Below, one piece after another: positions 19,457 through 33,707 of a stretch of DNA of 64,000 bases. The stretch comes from Mycoplasma seminis. Its GTDB lineage: Bacteria > Bacillota_I > Bacilli_A > Mycoplasmatales > Metamycoplasmataceae. Location of the stretch: NCBI RefSeq assembly GCF_030718845.1, contig NZ_CP132191.1, forward strand, positions 744,001-808,000, in the 5' to 3' direction. The translations under genes were made by a program, and so were the position numbers. The notes under the pieces were generated by a model that worked only from the letters and a program-made list of their open reading frames with translations, made no database searches and was not told the DNA's origin. Positions within the stretch are counted from its first letter, which is position 1; each line of letters begins with the position of its first letter.

Positions 19457-20693
19457 ATAATTTATTTACTTCAATAAAAGCTGAGAATTTTTTATTTTTA
19501 ACTATTTCAACAACTTTAAATGTAACTTCATCACCTAAGGTATAACGTGAATTTTTATATAGACGTTTAGTTTCCATTCGTTTAAGAAGAAAGCTTCTTA
19601 AATCCATATTAAGCTCATCTTCTTCAAGTAATTCATCATCTATCTCTAATTGTTTGAATAATTCATTCATTTTAACATTAGATTGAACACGTGATTTTTC
19701 AAGTGAGATTTCATAAATTTCTTCATCATCATCAAATTCATCATAAATCTCACCAACAATTTCTTCGATAATATCTTCAATTGTAATAATTCCTAAAACA
19801 TCTGTGCTGTTGTTGTTTTCGACAACAAAAGCCATTTGTGCACGTGCTGAACGCATTTTTTCAAGTGCAGAAGATAAGATTGAATTAGCTGAAACTAACG
19901 GAACACTTTTCATGTAGTCAATTACTCTACCTTTTTTAAGATTAAAGATATCTTTTAATAAAACAATTCCAATTAAATTTCCATCTTTTTCAACTGGTAT
20001 TCTTGAGTAATTAGTTTCTTTAAATATTTCATGAGCATCAGCTATATTACTTTTATAAGATATTGTTGTAACATCTTTAAGTCTTACATAGTGCTGTGAA
20101 ACTTTAGTTGAGTCTAAATCCAAAGCATTTTGAGCTAAAATACTTTCACCAGTTTGCAGCACCCCTTCTTCTTGTGCTAATGAAAGCATTGATTTGATAT
20201 CTTCCTCTGAATTAGTTACATAAACATTCTTAGATAACTTACTAATTGGATATGTAATTGGGAAGAAAAGTCAAAACATTGCTTCATTAAAGATGCAAAA
20301 TACTTTAAGGTATCTTTCTGGATGGGCTTTAGCAACTAATTTAGGTGCTATTTCACCGAAAAGAACTAAAATAGGTGTTACAACAGCAGTAGAAATAACT
20401 ACTGTAATTACATCTCCTTCACTAAAATATAATGAAAGAACATAAGAAGTTAATGCTGAAGAAGCAACATTAACTAAATTGTTACAAATTAAAATTGTGC
20501 TTAATAATTGATTGTATTTTTTTACTTGTTTATTAATTAAGTTTCCAAATTTATGTTTTTCTTCTACCATATCATGCAATCTTGCAGGAGAAATTGTGCT
20601 ATAAGCAGTTTCTGAACCTGAAAAGATAGCACTGAGACAAAATAGCACAATTAAAACAACTGAAACTATTGCGGTAATCACACTTTTATCCAT
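19455..20693 (-). CDS. CNNM/CorC-type (DUF21-CBS) membrane ion transporter
   Basis: The 412-aa protein has an N-terminal DUF21 membrane domain (FSGSETAYSTISPARL, GEIAPKLVAKAHPER), then two CBS motifs (about residues 195-310, including YSRIPVEKDG and GIITIEDIIEEIVGEIYDE), and a C-terminal CorC_HlyC domain (YTLGDEVTFKVVEI). CNNM/MpfA proteins export Mg2+ and are often annotated as hemolysin C. Membrane-located. GAGGTAAAAC before ATG 20693 is its ribosome site. It is the last gene of the leftward series after dnaB (72-nt gap). Confidence 0.88.
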
Positions 20694-20765
20694 GTTTTAC
20701 CTCTATCTCATAGTATGAAATGGTATTTTTTATATTAGATTTCAAACTGGAATAAGTATCCATAA

Positions 20766-22235
20766 TTAATATCTGTTCCCTTCTTTTTCATCAGTAAATT
20801 TAACATATTTACCTGTATAAATTAATGTGTTTGCAGCCCCTGGTTGTCCATTTCTGTTTTTTGCAACAGTGAGTACAACTGGGATGTGTTCATTTTTGCT
20901 AACTTCTTCTTCGGAAACACCTTTTTTAAGTGGTTTTTTATTTAAGAATAAAACGATGTCAGCATCTTGTTCAATTTGACCTGATTCTCTAAGGTCAATA
21001 AGTTGTGGTCTTTTGTCTTCACGACTTTCAACACTACGAGAAAGCTGTGAAAGAGCCATAATAGGTATTTTAAGTTCAAGTGCAAGTGTTTTAAGTGATC
21101 TGGAAATACTTGCAACTTCAGTTTGTCTATTACCTGAATTATCTCCACCTGAAAGTAATTGTAAGTAGTCAATAATTACTAAATCTAATTTACCATCAAG
21201 GTTTTTCATTAAGTGACGAATTTTAAAGATAATTTCAGTAATTTTACTTTTTGGTTCATCATCAAACCAAACAACACTATCTTTTTTCATATTTTCAATA
21301 GTGTGGAAAATTTTCATCGCTTCATCATTATTACTAATGAATTTAGGGTTTTGGATTTTATATAAATCAACTCCACTAGCTGTCGAAATATATCTGGAAG
21401 TAAGTTCATTTGTAGGCATTTCAAGTGAGATAAATGCTACGTTTTTAACTTCTCCATTTTTATTAGCTTCATCCACGATGTTTTTAGCTATATTTAAGGC
21501 TAAAGCAGTTTTACCAACTCCTGGTCTAGCTGCTAAAATAACAAATTGTCCAGGTTTAAATCCTTTAACATGATTATCAATTGAATAAAATCCTGTGTAT
21601 AAGGAATTTTCTTGTTGTTCTTTGTTTTGTAAGATATTTGCAATTCTTTCAGCTAAATCATTTGCAGCTTGATCTAGTGAAATAAATTCAGAATTCTTAA
21701 TTGACATATTGTTATTGGTTACTAAGAAGTTTTGTAAATCTTGAATTGAACTATCTCAAGTAATTTTTCCATTATGTCCGAATGCTTTTTGATATTCTGC
21801 ATAAAATGATTCTAAATTACGCATCTTTTGTAATTCAATTAATTTTTCAACATTAGTAATGAAGTTTTCATCATTGTATAAAGAAGAAGCAATTTTATTT
21901 AATGTTCCAATAGTTAAAGCACTATATTCTAGTGTATTTGGTATTGTTTCAATTAATTTCTTAACATCATTATAATCAAAAGTTATAGTTTTATTTTTAC
22001 TGTTATCACGAGTAGTTTTAATAAGTTTAAATAATTGTTGATATGCTGGTGTGTAAAAGGCTTGTGGACTTAAGTAGTCAAACCCAAGCCCTTGTTTATC
22101 TAAATCATTTATTAGGTTACTTAAAACTTCTCGTTCAACTGCTTCATCTTGAAATAATGTGTCTTTGAGCGGGATTAAGTCACCTGAAATGTTTTTATAA
22201 ACTTTGTCTTCAATAAATTTTCTATTTCTTGACAT
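20766..22235 (-). CDS. dnaB: Replicative DNA helicase DnaB
   Basis: The 489-aa protein has an N-terminal helical domain (FQDEAVEREVLSNLI) and a RecA-like C-terminal domain with Walker A ARPGVGKTALALN, Walker B LVIIDYLQLLSG and the arginine-finger region SRSVESREDKRP / LRESGQIEQDADIVLFL. This hexameric helicase unwinds DNA at the replication fork. Length is normal for the family. Its ATG overlaps the end of rplI by 14 nt, the conserved rplI-dnaB order. Confidence 0.96.
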
Positions 22236-22683
22236 GTTTAATTGTAATTTCTACTCTAATATTTGCTGTGATATCTTTATATAATGTTGCTACAACATCA
22301 TGTGGACCTTCAGAAACTAAATGAACTTTGCTCAATGCATGCTTGTCTAATTTATATCCTAATTCTTGTAGTTTTTTATCAACATCTTTAGTTGATACTG
22401 AACCGTGAACATTTAAGTTTCCATTAGCATCAGTATTGGCTTCAAGGGTATATTTTAAAACTAATTTTTCAAGTTTATCTTTAAGTTCTAAAGCTTTGCT
22501 TCTAGCTTCATGTTCATTAGCAATTAAATTATTTAATCTTCCGTTTAATTCATGAAGTGTTTGTTTATTATGTGGAACAGCGAAACCATTTTTAATTAAA
22601 TAGTTACTTCCATATCCATTTGATACTTCAATAATTGTGTTTGCTTTTCCATCTTTACAATCTTTAATTAATATTACTTTCAT
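22222..22683 (-). CDS. rplI: 50S ribosomal protein L9
   Basis: MKVILIKDCKDG opens the 153-aa protein, the universal L9 start (normally KVILLKDVxxLGKKG). The tail contains AL.KVHLVSEGPHDVVATLY. L9 binds domain V of 23S rRNA at the base of L1. ATG 22683 is preferred over the GTG at 22701 because homologues start here and GAGAG lies upstream. It overlaps gdpP by 20 nt and dnaB by 14 nt, so the three are translationally linked. Confidence 0.95.
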   Translation of the reverse strand: MKVILIKDCKDGKANTIIEVSNGYGSNYLIKNGFAVPHNKQTLHELNGRLNNLIANEHEARSKALELKDKLEKLVLKYTLEANTDANGNLNVHGSVSTKDVDKKLQELGYKLDKHALSKVHLVSEGPHDVVATLYKDITANIRVEITIKHVKK

Positions 22684-24676
22684 CTTTAATCTCTCTTTCA
22701 CTAGTTATAATAGCATGACGAATGTTGTCTACAAATGTTTCTAAATCTTCATCTGAAACTGCAGCAGCCGTTGAGAAGTGTCCTCCTCCACCAACTTGTT
22801 CACAAATAATTTGAACATTTGTCCCAATTCCACGGGCACTAAGTTTATAAAGCTTAGTTCCTTTTAATCTTGCTACTACAAAGGAAGCAACTCTTCCTTT
22901 GATTTTAAGTATTTCATTAGCAGCCATTGAAATAACATCGTTTGATACTTCTTTGTCTGTATAAGCAAGGTAAAATCCTTTTTTAACTTCTTGAGTATTT
23001 TTCAAGATATCTTGAATTTCTTCTTCGGTTTCATCATCAATTTTAAGCAGATTTCCACTTTTAACAACGTTTGCACCTTTTGACTCTAATCAGGCACTAG
23101 CTTCAAAAGTACGTGTTGTAACTGATTTTGAAAATTGCACTGTATCAAGGAAAATACCACTTAAAAGTAATTGAGCACATAATTGTGATACATGTAATTT
23201 ATAATCCATAAAGGTCATAATTTCAGTCACAATTTCTGAAGCTGATGAAGCTGTCGTATCAATGTAAATGTTTGTAATTGGACAATAATCAATACTTTTT
23301 CCAACTCTATGGTGGTCAAATACAAAGATATTATTTCTATCAGCATTAATAAAGGCATCTTTATTATCGGTTCTAAATACATCTGAGTTATCAACCAAAA
23401 CCACTATGGTATCAGCATCTGTAATTTTAGTTGCGACTGATGGTTTGATAAAAATCTTTTCATCAAAATCTTTATCAGATTTTAGTTCTTCTAAATATTG
23501 TTCAGTAGTTTGATCAAAAGTTACATTACAAATGTATGCTTCCTTACCAAAACTTTTTGCAATTTGTGTTACTGCGTATGCTGAACCTAAAGCATCTAAG
23601 TCAGCAAGTTGGTGTCCATAAGCAATAACTTTATTAATATTTTTTTGTTTTAAATGTTTAGCAAATTCAAGTGCGACTGATTTAATTTTGGTTCTATTGT
23701 TATTTGACATTATTTCACTATTTGACCCAAAGTAAACTGCTGGTTGGGTGTTTGAGAAAATTGCAATTTGATCTCCACCACGGTTTTGAGCTTGCACAAG
23801 GGCTTTTTTAGCTTGTTCAAGTTTCTCTTTCAATGAACTTCAACCATGAGCAAATCCAACTGAAAGTGATAAATTGTTAATAGCAGGATCGCTTACTTTT
23901 TCATGAATGTTAGTAAATAATGTAAAGTTTTCTTTTGACATCTCTTGTAGAGATTTTTCATTAGTAATAACAACAAATTTACCATTAGTATATTGACGAT
24001 AAATCAAGTTGTATTTTTCCATATATTCTTTAATAGTATCAATAACAATTTTGTTAATAAGGAAAATTTGTTCTTCAGAAAGGATTGATTGATACATTGC
24101 GTAGTTATCAATTTCAATTTCACCAACTACTGGTTTTTGTTCTCAAGATTCTACTTTAAATAAATGCTCTGTAGTAATATCACGAATTACTATAGTATTT
24201 GATAAAGGTCAAAATTGAGCTTCATAAATATTTTTGTTGTTATAAAACTCCATTTTGGTTTGGTTCATATCAACATCATTTTTAAAGTTTTCATCTATCT
24301 TTTTGAAAAATTGGTTAACTGTTTCATTAATAAAATCCTTGTGGAATTTGTTTTTAATAAAGTGTGAAGTTCAAATAATTCTTGAATTAATATCATAAAC
24401 AATAAGACCAATGTTGTTATTTGTCATAATATTTTCAATAAATCCATTAAATGATTTATTAATTAACTCACGAGATTTTGCAAAGTTGTAAATTGCAAAA
24501 TATAACAACATAATAATGATTCCCAGTACTAGGAACATTCCTATGATAATTAAGATTCCACTCGCTAAATTAATATCAACTTTGATTTTGGTTAAAGCCC
24601 AAATTAGTAAGATAAAAAGAATTAAAAATAGTACTAATAATCCAGAATAAATTCAAGCTTTTTGTTTTTTATGCAT
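22664..24676 (-). CDS. gdpP: GdpP-type c-di-AMP phosphodiesterase (DHH/DHHA1)
   Basis: The 670-aa protein has two N-terminal membrane helices (about residues 9-29, 37-60), a PAS-like part, a degenerate GGDEF-like part and a DHH-DHHA1 phosphodiesterase: AYGHQLADLDALGSA at 352-366, FDHHR with DHH at 454-456, and GGGGH near the C-terminus. GdpP hydrolyses c-di-AMP to pApA and so controls potassium and osmolyte homeostasis. AAAGGATATAG precedes ATG 24676. A perfect 9-bp inverted repeat lies over its promoter. The gdpP-rplI-dnaB order is conserved in Firmicutes and Mollicutes. Confidence 0.93.
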
Positions 24677-24718
24677 CTATATCCTTTCAATTTATTTAAA
24701 TTATACATAATTTAAGCT

Positions 24719-24739
24719 TTTGTATAACTAAGTTATACA
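24719..24739. promoter_or_regulatory. Perfect palindrome upstream of gdpP
   Basis: TTGTATAAC-TAA-GTTATACAA is an exact inverted repeat with 9-bp arms. It lies about 14 bp upstream of the gdpP -10 box (TATAAT on the minus strand, 24705-24700), over the -35 position, which is the place of an operator. It follows the terminator of the ZIP gene. Confidence 0.45.
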
Positions 24740-24764
24740 AAAACCATGCTCCTAGTGAGCATGG
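24740..24764 (-). terminator. Terminator of the ZIP transporter gene
   Basis: CCATGCTC (24744-24751) pairs with GAGCATGG (24757-24764). Leftward it is followed by TTTTTG. The stem overlaps the last codons and the loop overlaps the stop codon of the ZIP gene. Confidence 0.75.
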
Positions 24765-25999
24765 AATGAAAGGATCGCAACTGCAACAATAATTCCGATA
24801 AAAAGCGAAAGAAGCACTTTAAATCATTTCTTTTTAGGCATATGGTTGTGGTAGAATTCAGGGATAAATTCAACAATTGAAGTAAATAAGAAGATTCCAG
24901 CAATAGCTGCAAAAGTCATTGCTTTTAATCATCATAATTGATCAATTGATCTACCTACATATGCACCAATAAGCATAAATGGTAAGAATAAAGAAAGTCC
25001 TAAGAATGAAAGAAGTAATGATTTAATTTTGCTAAATCCTGCTTCACGTAATCTAAAGTAGAAAATTGATTCTTCAGGGATTAAGTGAAGGATAAGTGAA
25101 AGGAAGTAAGCAGTTGTTAAATTATTAGTTTTACCTGTTGTAGCAAGGCTTAAGTTGTATCCAAGCAAGATTCCTTCAGGTATTCTATGAGTAAGCAGCA
25201 ACATTAAAGCAATTAACTTCATTTTTGGTTCTGATTTATGAATAATTGTTTCTTCTGCTTGTGCTAAGTTTTCTTCTTGGTTAAAAATGTAATCTGGGTG
25301 AGTATGAACATGAGAATATGTTCCATGATCATGTTTATGAACATATGAATTTGAATCATATATCACTGCACCAGAGTACTTTTTAGCTGTTTTTTCTTTA
25401 AGCGAATATGTTTTTAAATGTTTTGAACTTCCATCGTAAAATAGCACAGCAGGCTTATTTACTATTGTTTTTTCTGCCTCTAGCAATGATCATTCTCTAG
25501 GCGCATGATGGTGATGTTCATGCCCATGTGCATGGTCGTGATCTTCACCATGTTCGTGTACAAATACATTTAAATTTTTATCTTTCTTAAGCACTTTATT
25601 AATCCGATAAGTAATAACAAACTTAAGAGTAAATGAGAATAAAATCCCAATTAATAACCCTGAAACAATTGTTGCTATGTTGTATCCAAATACTATATTG
25701 TTATTATCTGCAGCACCCGGTACATGATCGTGTACTCCATGTGAAGAAACTTCAATACTTTCTCTTAAAAATCCGAATGTAGCTAGGATTAAGAAGAATC
25801 CGGTAGAAAAAGCATATAGATAAAAGGTAAAGTTTCTAAACTTTTTATCCTTTAATTTATGGAATAAAGGCAGTATTAATGAAAGTAATGTTGGAATCAC
25901 TAGTAAGCATAGTAATGTGACTAAAACAACGATAAAAGTTGCTAATCCTTCACTTCCAACATCAGTAGATAGTTTGATATATAAATCTTGTAGACTCAT
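24752..25999 (-). CDS. ZIP-family metal transporter with His-rich loops
   Basis: The 415-aa protein has about eight membrane segments. The ZIP signature helices are seen as LLLTHRIPEGILLGYNL and LHLIPEESIFYF, with the metal-binding His-Xaa3-Glu pattern (THRIPEG, HLIPEE). Two His/Asp-rich cytosolic segments (HEHGEDHDHAHGHEHHHH and HKHDHGTYSHVHTHPD) are typical metal-buffering loops. It imports divalent metal, probably Zn, Mn or Fe. The ATG directly follows the stop of yebC (2-nt gap), and the gene ends at its own terminator, so transcription may partly stop before gdpP. Confidence 0.85.
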
Positions 26000-26001
26000 T
26001 A

Positions 26002-26730
26002 TTATTCTTCTACATCGATATTATGATAAACTTCTTGAACATCATCGTCATCTTTTAATTTTTCAACAAAATCTAAAAGTTTTTGTTCTTTTTCTTCATC
26101 ATATTCAACATACATATTTGGTAAATATGTTACTTCACATTGAATAAATTCAACAACACCTAAAGTAGATTCAATTGCATTTTTAAGGTCTGAAAAGTTT
26201 TCAGGAGCTGTTGTAATTACGAATGATTCTTCTGCATTTTCAACATCATCTGCTCCGTTTTCTAAAGCAGCTAACATTAAATCATCTTCAGTTACATATT
26301 GCTTAGAAATTTCAATAATACCTTTTTTATCAAAAGCAAATGGAATTTGTCCTGTTTTTCCAAGTGTTGCGTTTTGTTTGTTAAAGTAAGCTTGGATGTT
26401 TGATTTAACTCTGTTTAAGTTATCTGATAAAGTAACAACGATAAATGTAGCTCCACCACTAACTGTTGCATTGAAAACAGTTTCAACGAAAGCACTAGAG
26501 TTTTTGTCTCCAGCAGCTTTTTTAATAGCTCTTTCGATGTTATCTTTAGGCATGTTTTTTGATTTAGCTTTAGCAATAGCAAGTTTTAAAGCTGGGTTTG
26601 TTTCAGGATCTGGTCCTTTTTGTGCAGCTACATAAATTTCTTTTGATAATTTTTGGAAAACTTTTCCTCTTGCTGCATCTTGAGCACCTTTACGGTGCAT
26701 AATGTTGGCTGCGTGTGAGTGTCCGGCCAT
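26002..26730 (-). CDS. YebC/PmpR-family protein
   Basis: The 242-aa protein begins MAGHSHAANIMHRKGAQDA, with PKDNIERAIKKAAG, the hallmark of YebC/PmpR proteins. Members act as DNA-binding regulators or, for the YebC2 type, relieve ribosome stalling at proline tracts. Length and start are standard, and AAGGAGATTTTT gives a strong ribosome site. It is 16 nt downstream of nadE and immediately before the ZIP gene. Confidence 0.95.
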   Translation of the reverse strand: MAGHSHAANIMHRKGAQDAARGKVFQKLSKEIYVAAQKGPDPETNPALKLAIAKAKSKNMPKDNIERAIKKAAGDKNSSAFVETVFNATVSGGATFIVVTLSDNLNRVKSNIQAYFNKQNATLGKTGQIPFAFDKKGIIEISKQYVTEDDLMLAALENGADDVENAEESFVITTAPENFSDLKNAIESTLGVVEFIQCEVTYLPNMYVEYDEEKEQKLLDFVEKLKDDDDVQEVYHNIDVEE

Positions 26731-26746
26731 AAAAATCTCCTTTAAG

Positions 26747-27538
26747 TTATTTTATTTCTGATGGTTTATAAATAGAATCTCTTTTATGTTGTGAAATTCT
26801 ATGTTTATGTTCAATTTTATCAATAGTTTCTTTTGATAAAACTTTAGATATTAATTCTTTATTTTCAATGTTATCTAAGTAAAAATCTAATTGTGCATAT
26901 GAAAATCCAAGTTCGCTTTCATCAGTTTGATTTTCTCAAAGACCTGCTGAAGGAGCTTTATTAATAATTTCTTCAGGAACATTAAGCAGTGAAGCTAAAA
27001 ATCTAACTTCCCCTTTAGTTAAACGAGAAATCGGAAGTAAATCAACTCCTCCATCTCCATACTTAGTAAAGTAACCAATAAAAGTTTCATCTAAGTTATC
27101 TGTTCCTAGCACCAAGGCATTTTTATCTTGAGCAATAGCATATAAAGTTGTCATTCTTAATCTTGGCTTGATGTTTGCAATTGCTAAAGGATTTTGTACA
27201 TTTACTGCTTGATAAATGCTGTTAAAAGTTTCTGATAAATCTACAGTTTGGAATTTATCAAAAAATGTTTGTTCCAATTTATCAATGTGATCTAAATCGC
27301 TTTGCAACATTTTTCCAACCGGCATAACAACCCCAAAAGTTCTCTCAGGCATAATGTTTTTAGCAATTGCATAAACAAGTGCTGAATCAATTCCACCTGA
27401 AATTCCTACTACAAAACCTTCTGCTTTAGCTTTAGACATATATTCAATTAAAAAACTTTTAATTACTTCTAAATAATCTAAAGCAGCTTGCTTATCGTAA
27501 ATAGGTTTGTTATTTTCGTAACGTGTGATTTTACTCAT
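26747..27538 (-). CDS. nadE: NAD+ synthetase (ammonia-dependent)
   Basis: The 263-aa protein contains the PP-loop VVGISGGIDSALVYAIA (Ser-Gly-Gly-Ile-Asp-Ser at 47-52), ALVLGTDNLDET, GYFTKYGDGGVDLLPI and LTKGEVR. It converts deamido-NAD, ATP and ammonia to NAD+. There is no glutaminase domain, as expected for the short bacterial type. CGAGGTTAAT precedes the ATG. It is the first gene of the leftward series running to dnaB. Confidence 0.95.
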
Positions 27539-27801
27539 ATTAACCTCGAAAATTTATATATTGAAAATATCTAAAATTTTACTAAATTTTACATTAATAC
27601 TTGCATTTAATTTATACCATAATTTTTATAAAATATTACTGTATAGTAATTTATTTTTAATTATTTGGATTTAATATTGTAATTAAATAGTAAAAATTAT
27701 AAAAAAGTTATTTTTTAAAGCAATTTTGTAGCTTTTTATGATTTTTATATTTTTTAAGAAATCAAGTATAATTTAAAAATAATTTAGCAATAGGAGGGAT
27801 A
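27539..27801. other. Divergent promoter region between nadE and the S-component gene
   Basis: No gene seen. TATAAT at 27767-27772 is a good -10 for the rightward unit beginning at 27802. The rest is AT-rich; I see no riboswitch-like conserved element. Confidence 0.5.
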
Positions 27802-28518
27802 ATGCAACCAGAAGTTAAAACATTAAAATGAAATTACGACTTTAACACAATTTACAAAATTGCTTTTAGCGGTATTATGCTTGCACTTAGCATTATTCTT
27901 TCATTTATTTGCAACTTTTTGAAATTTAATGCTTTTTTAAATTTCAACTTTGCTTTAATTCCTATTTTTATTACTTTATATTATATTGGTTTAAATTTTG
28001 CTTTATTAGTGACTTTTGCAAGATTTTTAATTTCACCAATCTTATCGGCTTTTTCACTTTCACTAGGTCTGGGAGTGGAATATTTAGGGAACTTTATTTT
28101 ATTTTGTTCACAAATCGTTACACTTTTAATATTTTTCCATATATATAACGGGGTAAGTAAAAGAAATAATTCAAGATTTTTAATTAGTAACCTAATTGCG
28201 ATGGTTATTAGCATGCTAAGTGTCGCTATTTTAATGAGTATTTTAAATACTTTCTTATTTAATTTAATTTACTTTAAAATGCTTGGATATAGTGATTTTT
28301 CGCTTGCTTCAGTAGTTAAAATTTATGATTCTAGCCTTAAAGCTTTCTTCTTTTTTATCCCAAATTATTACCTAGGATCTTTTACTTTGTATTTTCTTTT
28401 TAATTTAACAAATATATTTATAAATTTCTTTATAATTTATATATTTATTGCTTGAGAAAATAAAAGTAATTTTATAAATAAAATTAACTCTAAGCATACT
28501 AAAAATAGCTACAACTAA
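27802..28518 (+). CDS. ECF transporter S-component-like membrane protein
   Basis: TAGGAGGGATA precedes the ATG. The 238-aa protein has about six hydrophobic segments starting near residue 20 (IAFSGIMLALSIILSFI) and the sequence FNFALIPIFITLYYIGLNFALLV, which recalls the S-component pattern 'a.LiPi.l.G...GP..G'. ECF S components bind a vitamin or other micronutrient and work with a shared EcfT/EcfA module, not found in this window. The substrate cannot be told. It is 11 nt before leuS and probably co-transcribed. Confidence 0.6.
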
Positions 28519-28529
28519 AAGGAGAGAAA

Positions 28530-30860
<2,331 letters not shown>

Positions 30861-30869
30861 GAGATAAAA

Positions 30870-33704
30870 ATGGCTAAAAAAACAAACAAAGAAGGAATTA
30901 ATTCAACTTTTATCATTAATGGTAAAGAATATCAAATCCTTGATACTAAAGAAGCTATCAAAAAACTTGATGTTACCGAAAACCTTAATGGTGATATAAC
31001 TGATGATGAAATATTAGATCAAATCGCTATTGAACCATCACTTGATGGAAGTGAAAAAAGACCAAAATTATTAAGAGAATTTGGGGTTTTAATTTCAACT
31101 AATGACATTGCTACTCCTGCAGGGATTGCAAACTTTAGTCTTTCACTTGAATCACCACAAGCTAAAGATTTACTTGCATTTTTAAGCAAAATCGACTTAG
31201 CTAAAAGTGAAGATAATAGACTTGTACTTTTTACAGAAATATCAACTGAAAAAAGAAATTACGCTTTATATGTAAAACCTATTAGTTGAAGAGAAGTAAA
31301 TGGTTACTTACAAGTTGTTTATAAACCTCTTTTTGTATTTAGAGTTTTACAAATTTCTGAAAAACAAGATACAGAAGAAGATCCAAATGAATCATTATTC
31401 CCAAGATTCATAGTAACAGGTTACTTAATTGAAAAAGGTAACAGTGTACTTGAATTAGAAGATTCAGGATTTGATCAAACAGTTATTGAAGGTTTACTTA
31501 AAGCAATCGAAGGCTTTGTAGCTGGTTCAGGACACCACGGAATGCCTGGTGATATGGATAAAGCTGATGGATATGAAGGAAATCCATTTGTTTTACCATG
31601 TAAATTAAATTATGAAACAGAAAAGGCATATTCAATTCCTGAAGTATTTGACTTCTTTGAAGAAAATACACCTAAAAATGTTTCACGTGTTTCATCACAA
31701 TACATAATTGAAAAATTCTGTACTTTAATTAACTTTTTAGATAATTACCACTTTGCAACTAAACCTCAAGTTGTTGAATATTTTGGATACAGAGATCCTG
31801 AAAGAACTAACCCTCTTCACAAATTATTCCAACAAATTACAGAAATCCTTACACTTGAAATTGAAATTAATACTCGTGTAAACACTGGACTTGCTGAAAA
31901 ACTTTCACGTCAACAACAAGAATTCATTGCTAGAGAAAAGATTAAACAATTACAAGACTACCTTGTTGAAATTGGTACAAAACCAGAAGTTGATGAATTC
32001 ACTGAAACAATTCAATCAGACTTTAGAAGTATTTATCCAGAATCAGTAATTAAGCTTATTGAAGAGGAAGAAAAGAAATCAGCCGAAATGATGCCTGCAT
32101 CTCCTGAAGCAGCTATTTCTAAAAACTATGTAAATACTCTTAAAAAATTACCATGAAGAAAAGTTCAAAATGAAACTTTAGATATTAAACATGTTAAATC
32201 AGTTCTAGACGAATATCACTATGGTTTAGAAGAAATAAAAGAAAGAATTCTTGAATACCTTGCTGTTTTAATTAACTTAAAGAACAAAACAGAATCAAAA
32301 GATGATTACACAAGAATTAATAAAGAATTCTTAATTGACCATAATTTATTTAAAGAAGATGGAAATCATCAAGATAAATTTAATAATGTACCTATCCTTA
32401 CACTTGTGGGTCCTCCTGGTACAGGTAAAACTTCTCTTACAAAAGCAATTGCTGAAGCTTTAGGTAGAGAATTTGTCAAAATCTCTCTTGGTGGAGTTCA
32501 TGATGAATCTGAAATTAGAGGTCACAGAAGAACTTATGTAGGAGCAATGCCTGGAAAAATTATTAAAGGCATTACTAAAGCTGGAGTTTCAAACCCAATT
32601 ATCTTACTTGATGAAATTGATAAAATGGCTTCAGATTTCAAAGGTGATCCAGCTAGTGCTATGCTTGAAGTTCTTGATCCAGAACAAAACACAAAATTCC
32701 AAGATCACTACCTTGAACATGAATACGACTTATCTAAATGTATTTTTATCGCAACAGCTAACTACTTTGAAAGCATACCAGCTGCATTAATCGATAGAGT
32801 TGAAATTATTGATTTATCAGCTTACACATTAACTGAAAAAGTTAACATTGCTAAAAAACACCTTTTACCAAAAGTACTTGAACAAGCTGGCCTTGAAGCT
32901 AATATGCTTCAAATTGATGATGCGACACTTGAATACATTATCAAACATTACACAATGGAAGCTGGAGTACGTGGACTTAAACGTGTTTTAGACAAAATTG
33001 CTCGTAAAATTGTGCTTAAAGCTTTAAATGATGAATCATTAAAAGAATACAAAGTAGAAATCAGTGAGCTTGAAAACCTTCTAGGTGTAATTAAATTCAA
33101 AGATGAAGAAAAAGAAGAAAATGACCTTCCTGGAATTGTTACAGGTCTTGCTTATACTTCATATGGTGGTTCTACACTTCCAATTGAAGTAACTACTTAT
33201 GAAGGTAAACCTGAAATTAAACTTACTGGTTCACTTAAAGAAGTTATGCAAGAATCAGCACAAATCGCCCTTACTTATGTAAGAGCTAATGCTGAAAAAT
33301 TTGGAATCAAAGATTTTGACTTTGAATCAAACACAATTCACATCCACGTACCTGAAGGAGCAGTTCCAAAAGATGGTCCTTCTGCCGGGGTTACATTTAC
33401 TACAGCTATTATTTCTGCATTATCACATAGAGTTGTTTCAAGTGAAATTGGAATGACTGGTGAAATTACTTTAAGAGGAAAAGTTCTTGAAATCGGTGGA
33501 TTAAAAGAAAAATCATTTGCCGCAGCATCTAAGGGACTTAAACGTATCTTTATCCCTGCTGGAAATGTTAGAAATCTAAAAGATGTACCACTTGAAATCA
33601 AAAAAGAATTAACATACATCCCTGTTAAGAATTATGAAGAAATTTACTCTGTAATTTTTGAAAATAAAGAACCTAAAACAACACTTACATTTAGCGAAAA
33701 CTAA
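30870..33704 (+). CDS. lon: ATP-dependent protease Lon
   Basis: The 944-aa protein has an N-terminal substrate-recognition domain (about residues 50-330), a coiled helical region ([19 protein letters not shown]), an AAA+ domain with Walker [10 protein letters not shown] at 514-522 and Walker [10 protein letters not shown], and a C-terminal protease domain with the Ser-Lys dyad: PKDGPSAGV (Ser838) and [10 protein letters not shown] (Lys881). Lon degrades misfolded and regulatory proteins in the cytosol. It is longer than the usual 780-810 aa because of an extended N-terminal part, as in other mycoplasmas. AGGAGATAAAA precedes the ATG, 9 nt after leuS. Confidence 0.97.
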
Positions 33705-33707
33705 TTT

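Noticed and set aside
22683-22701. GTG 22701 as rplI start
   Set aside because: L9 proteins begin MKVIL, and ATG 22683 has a GAGAG site; GTG would add six unconserved residues.
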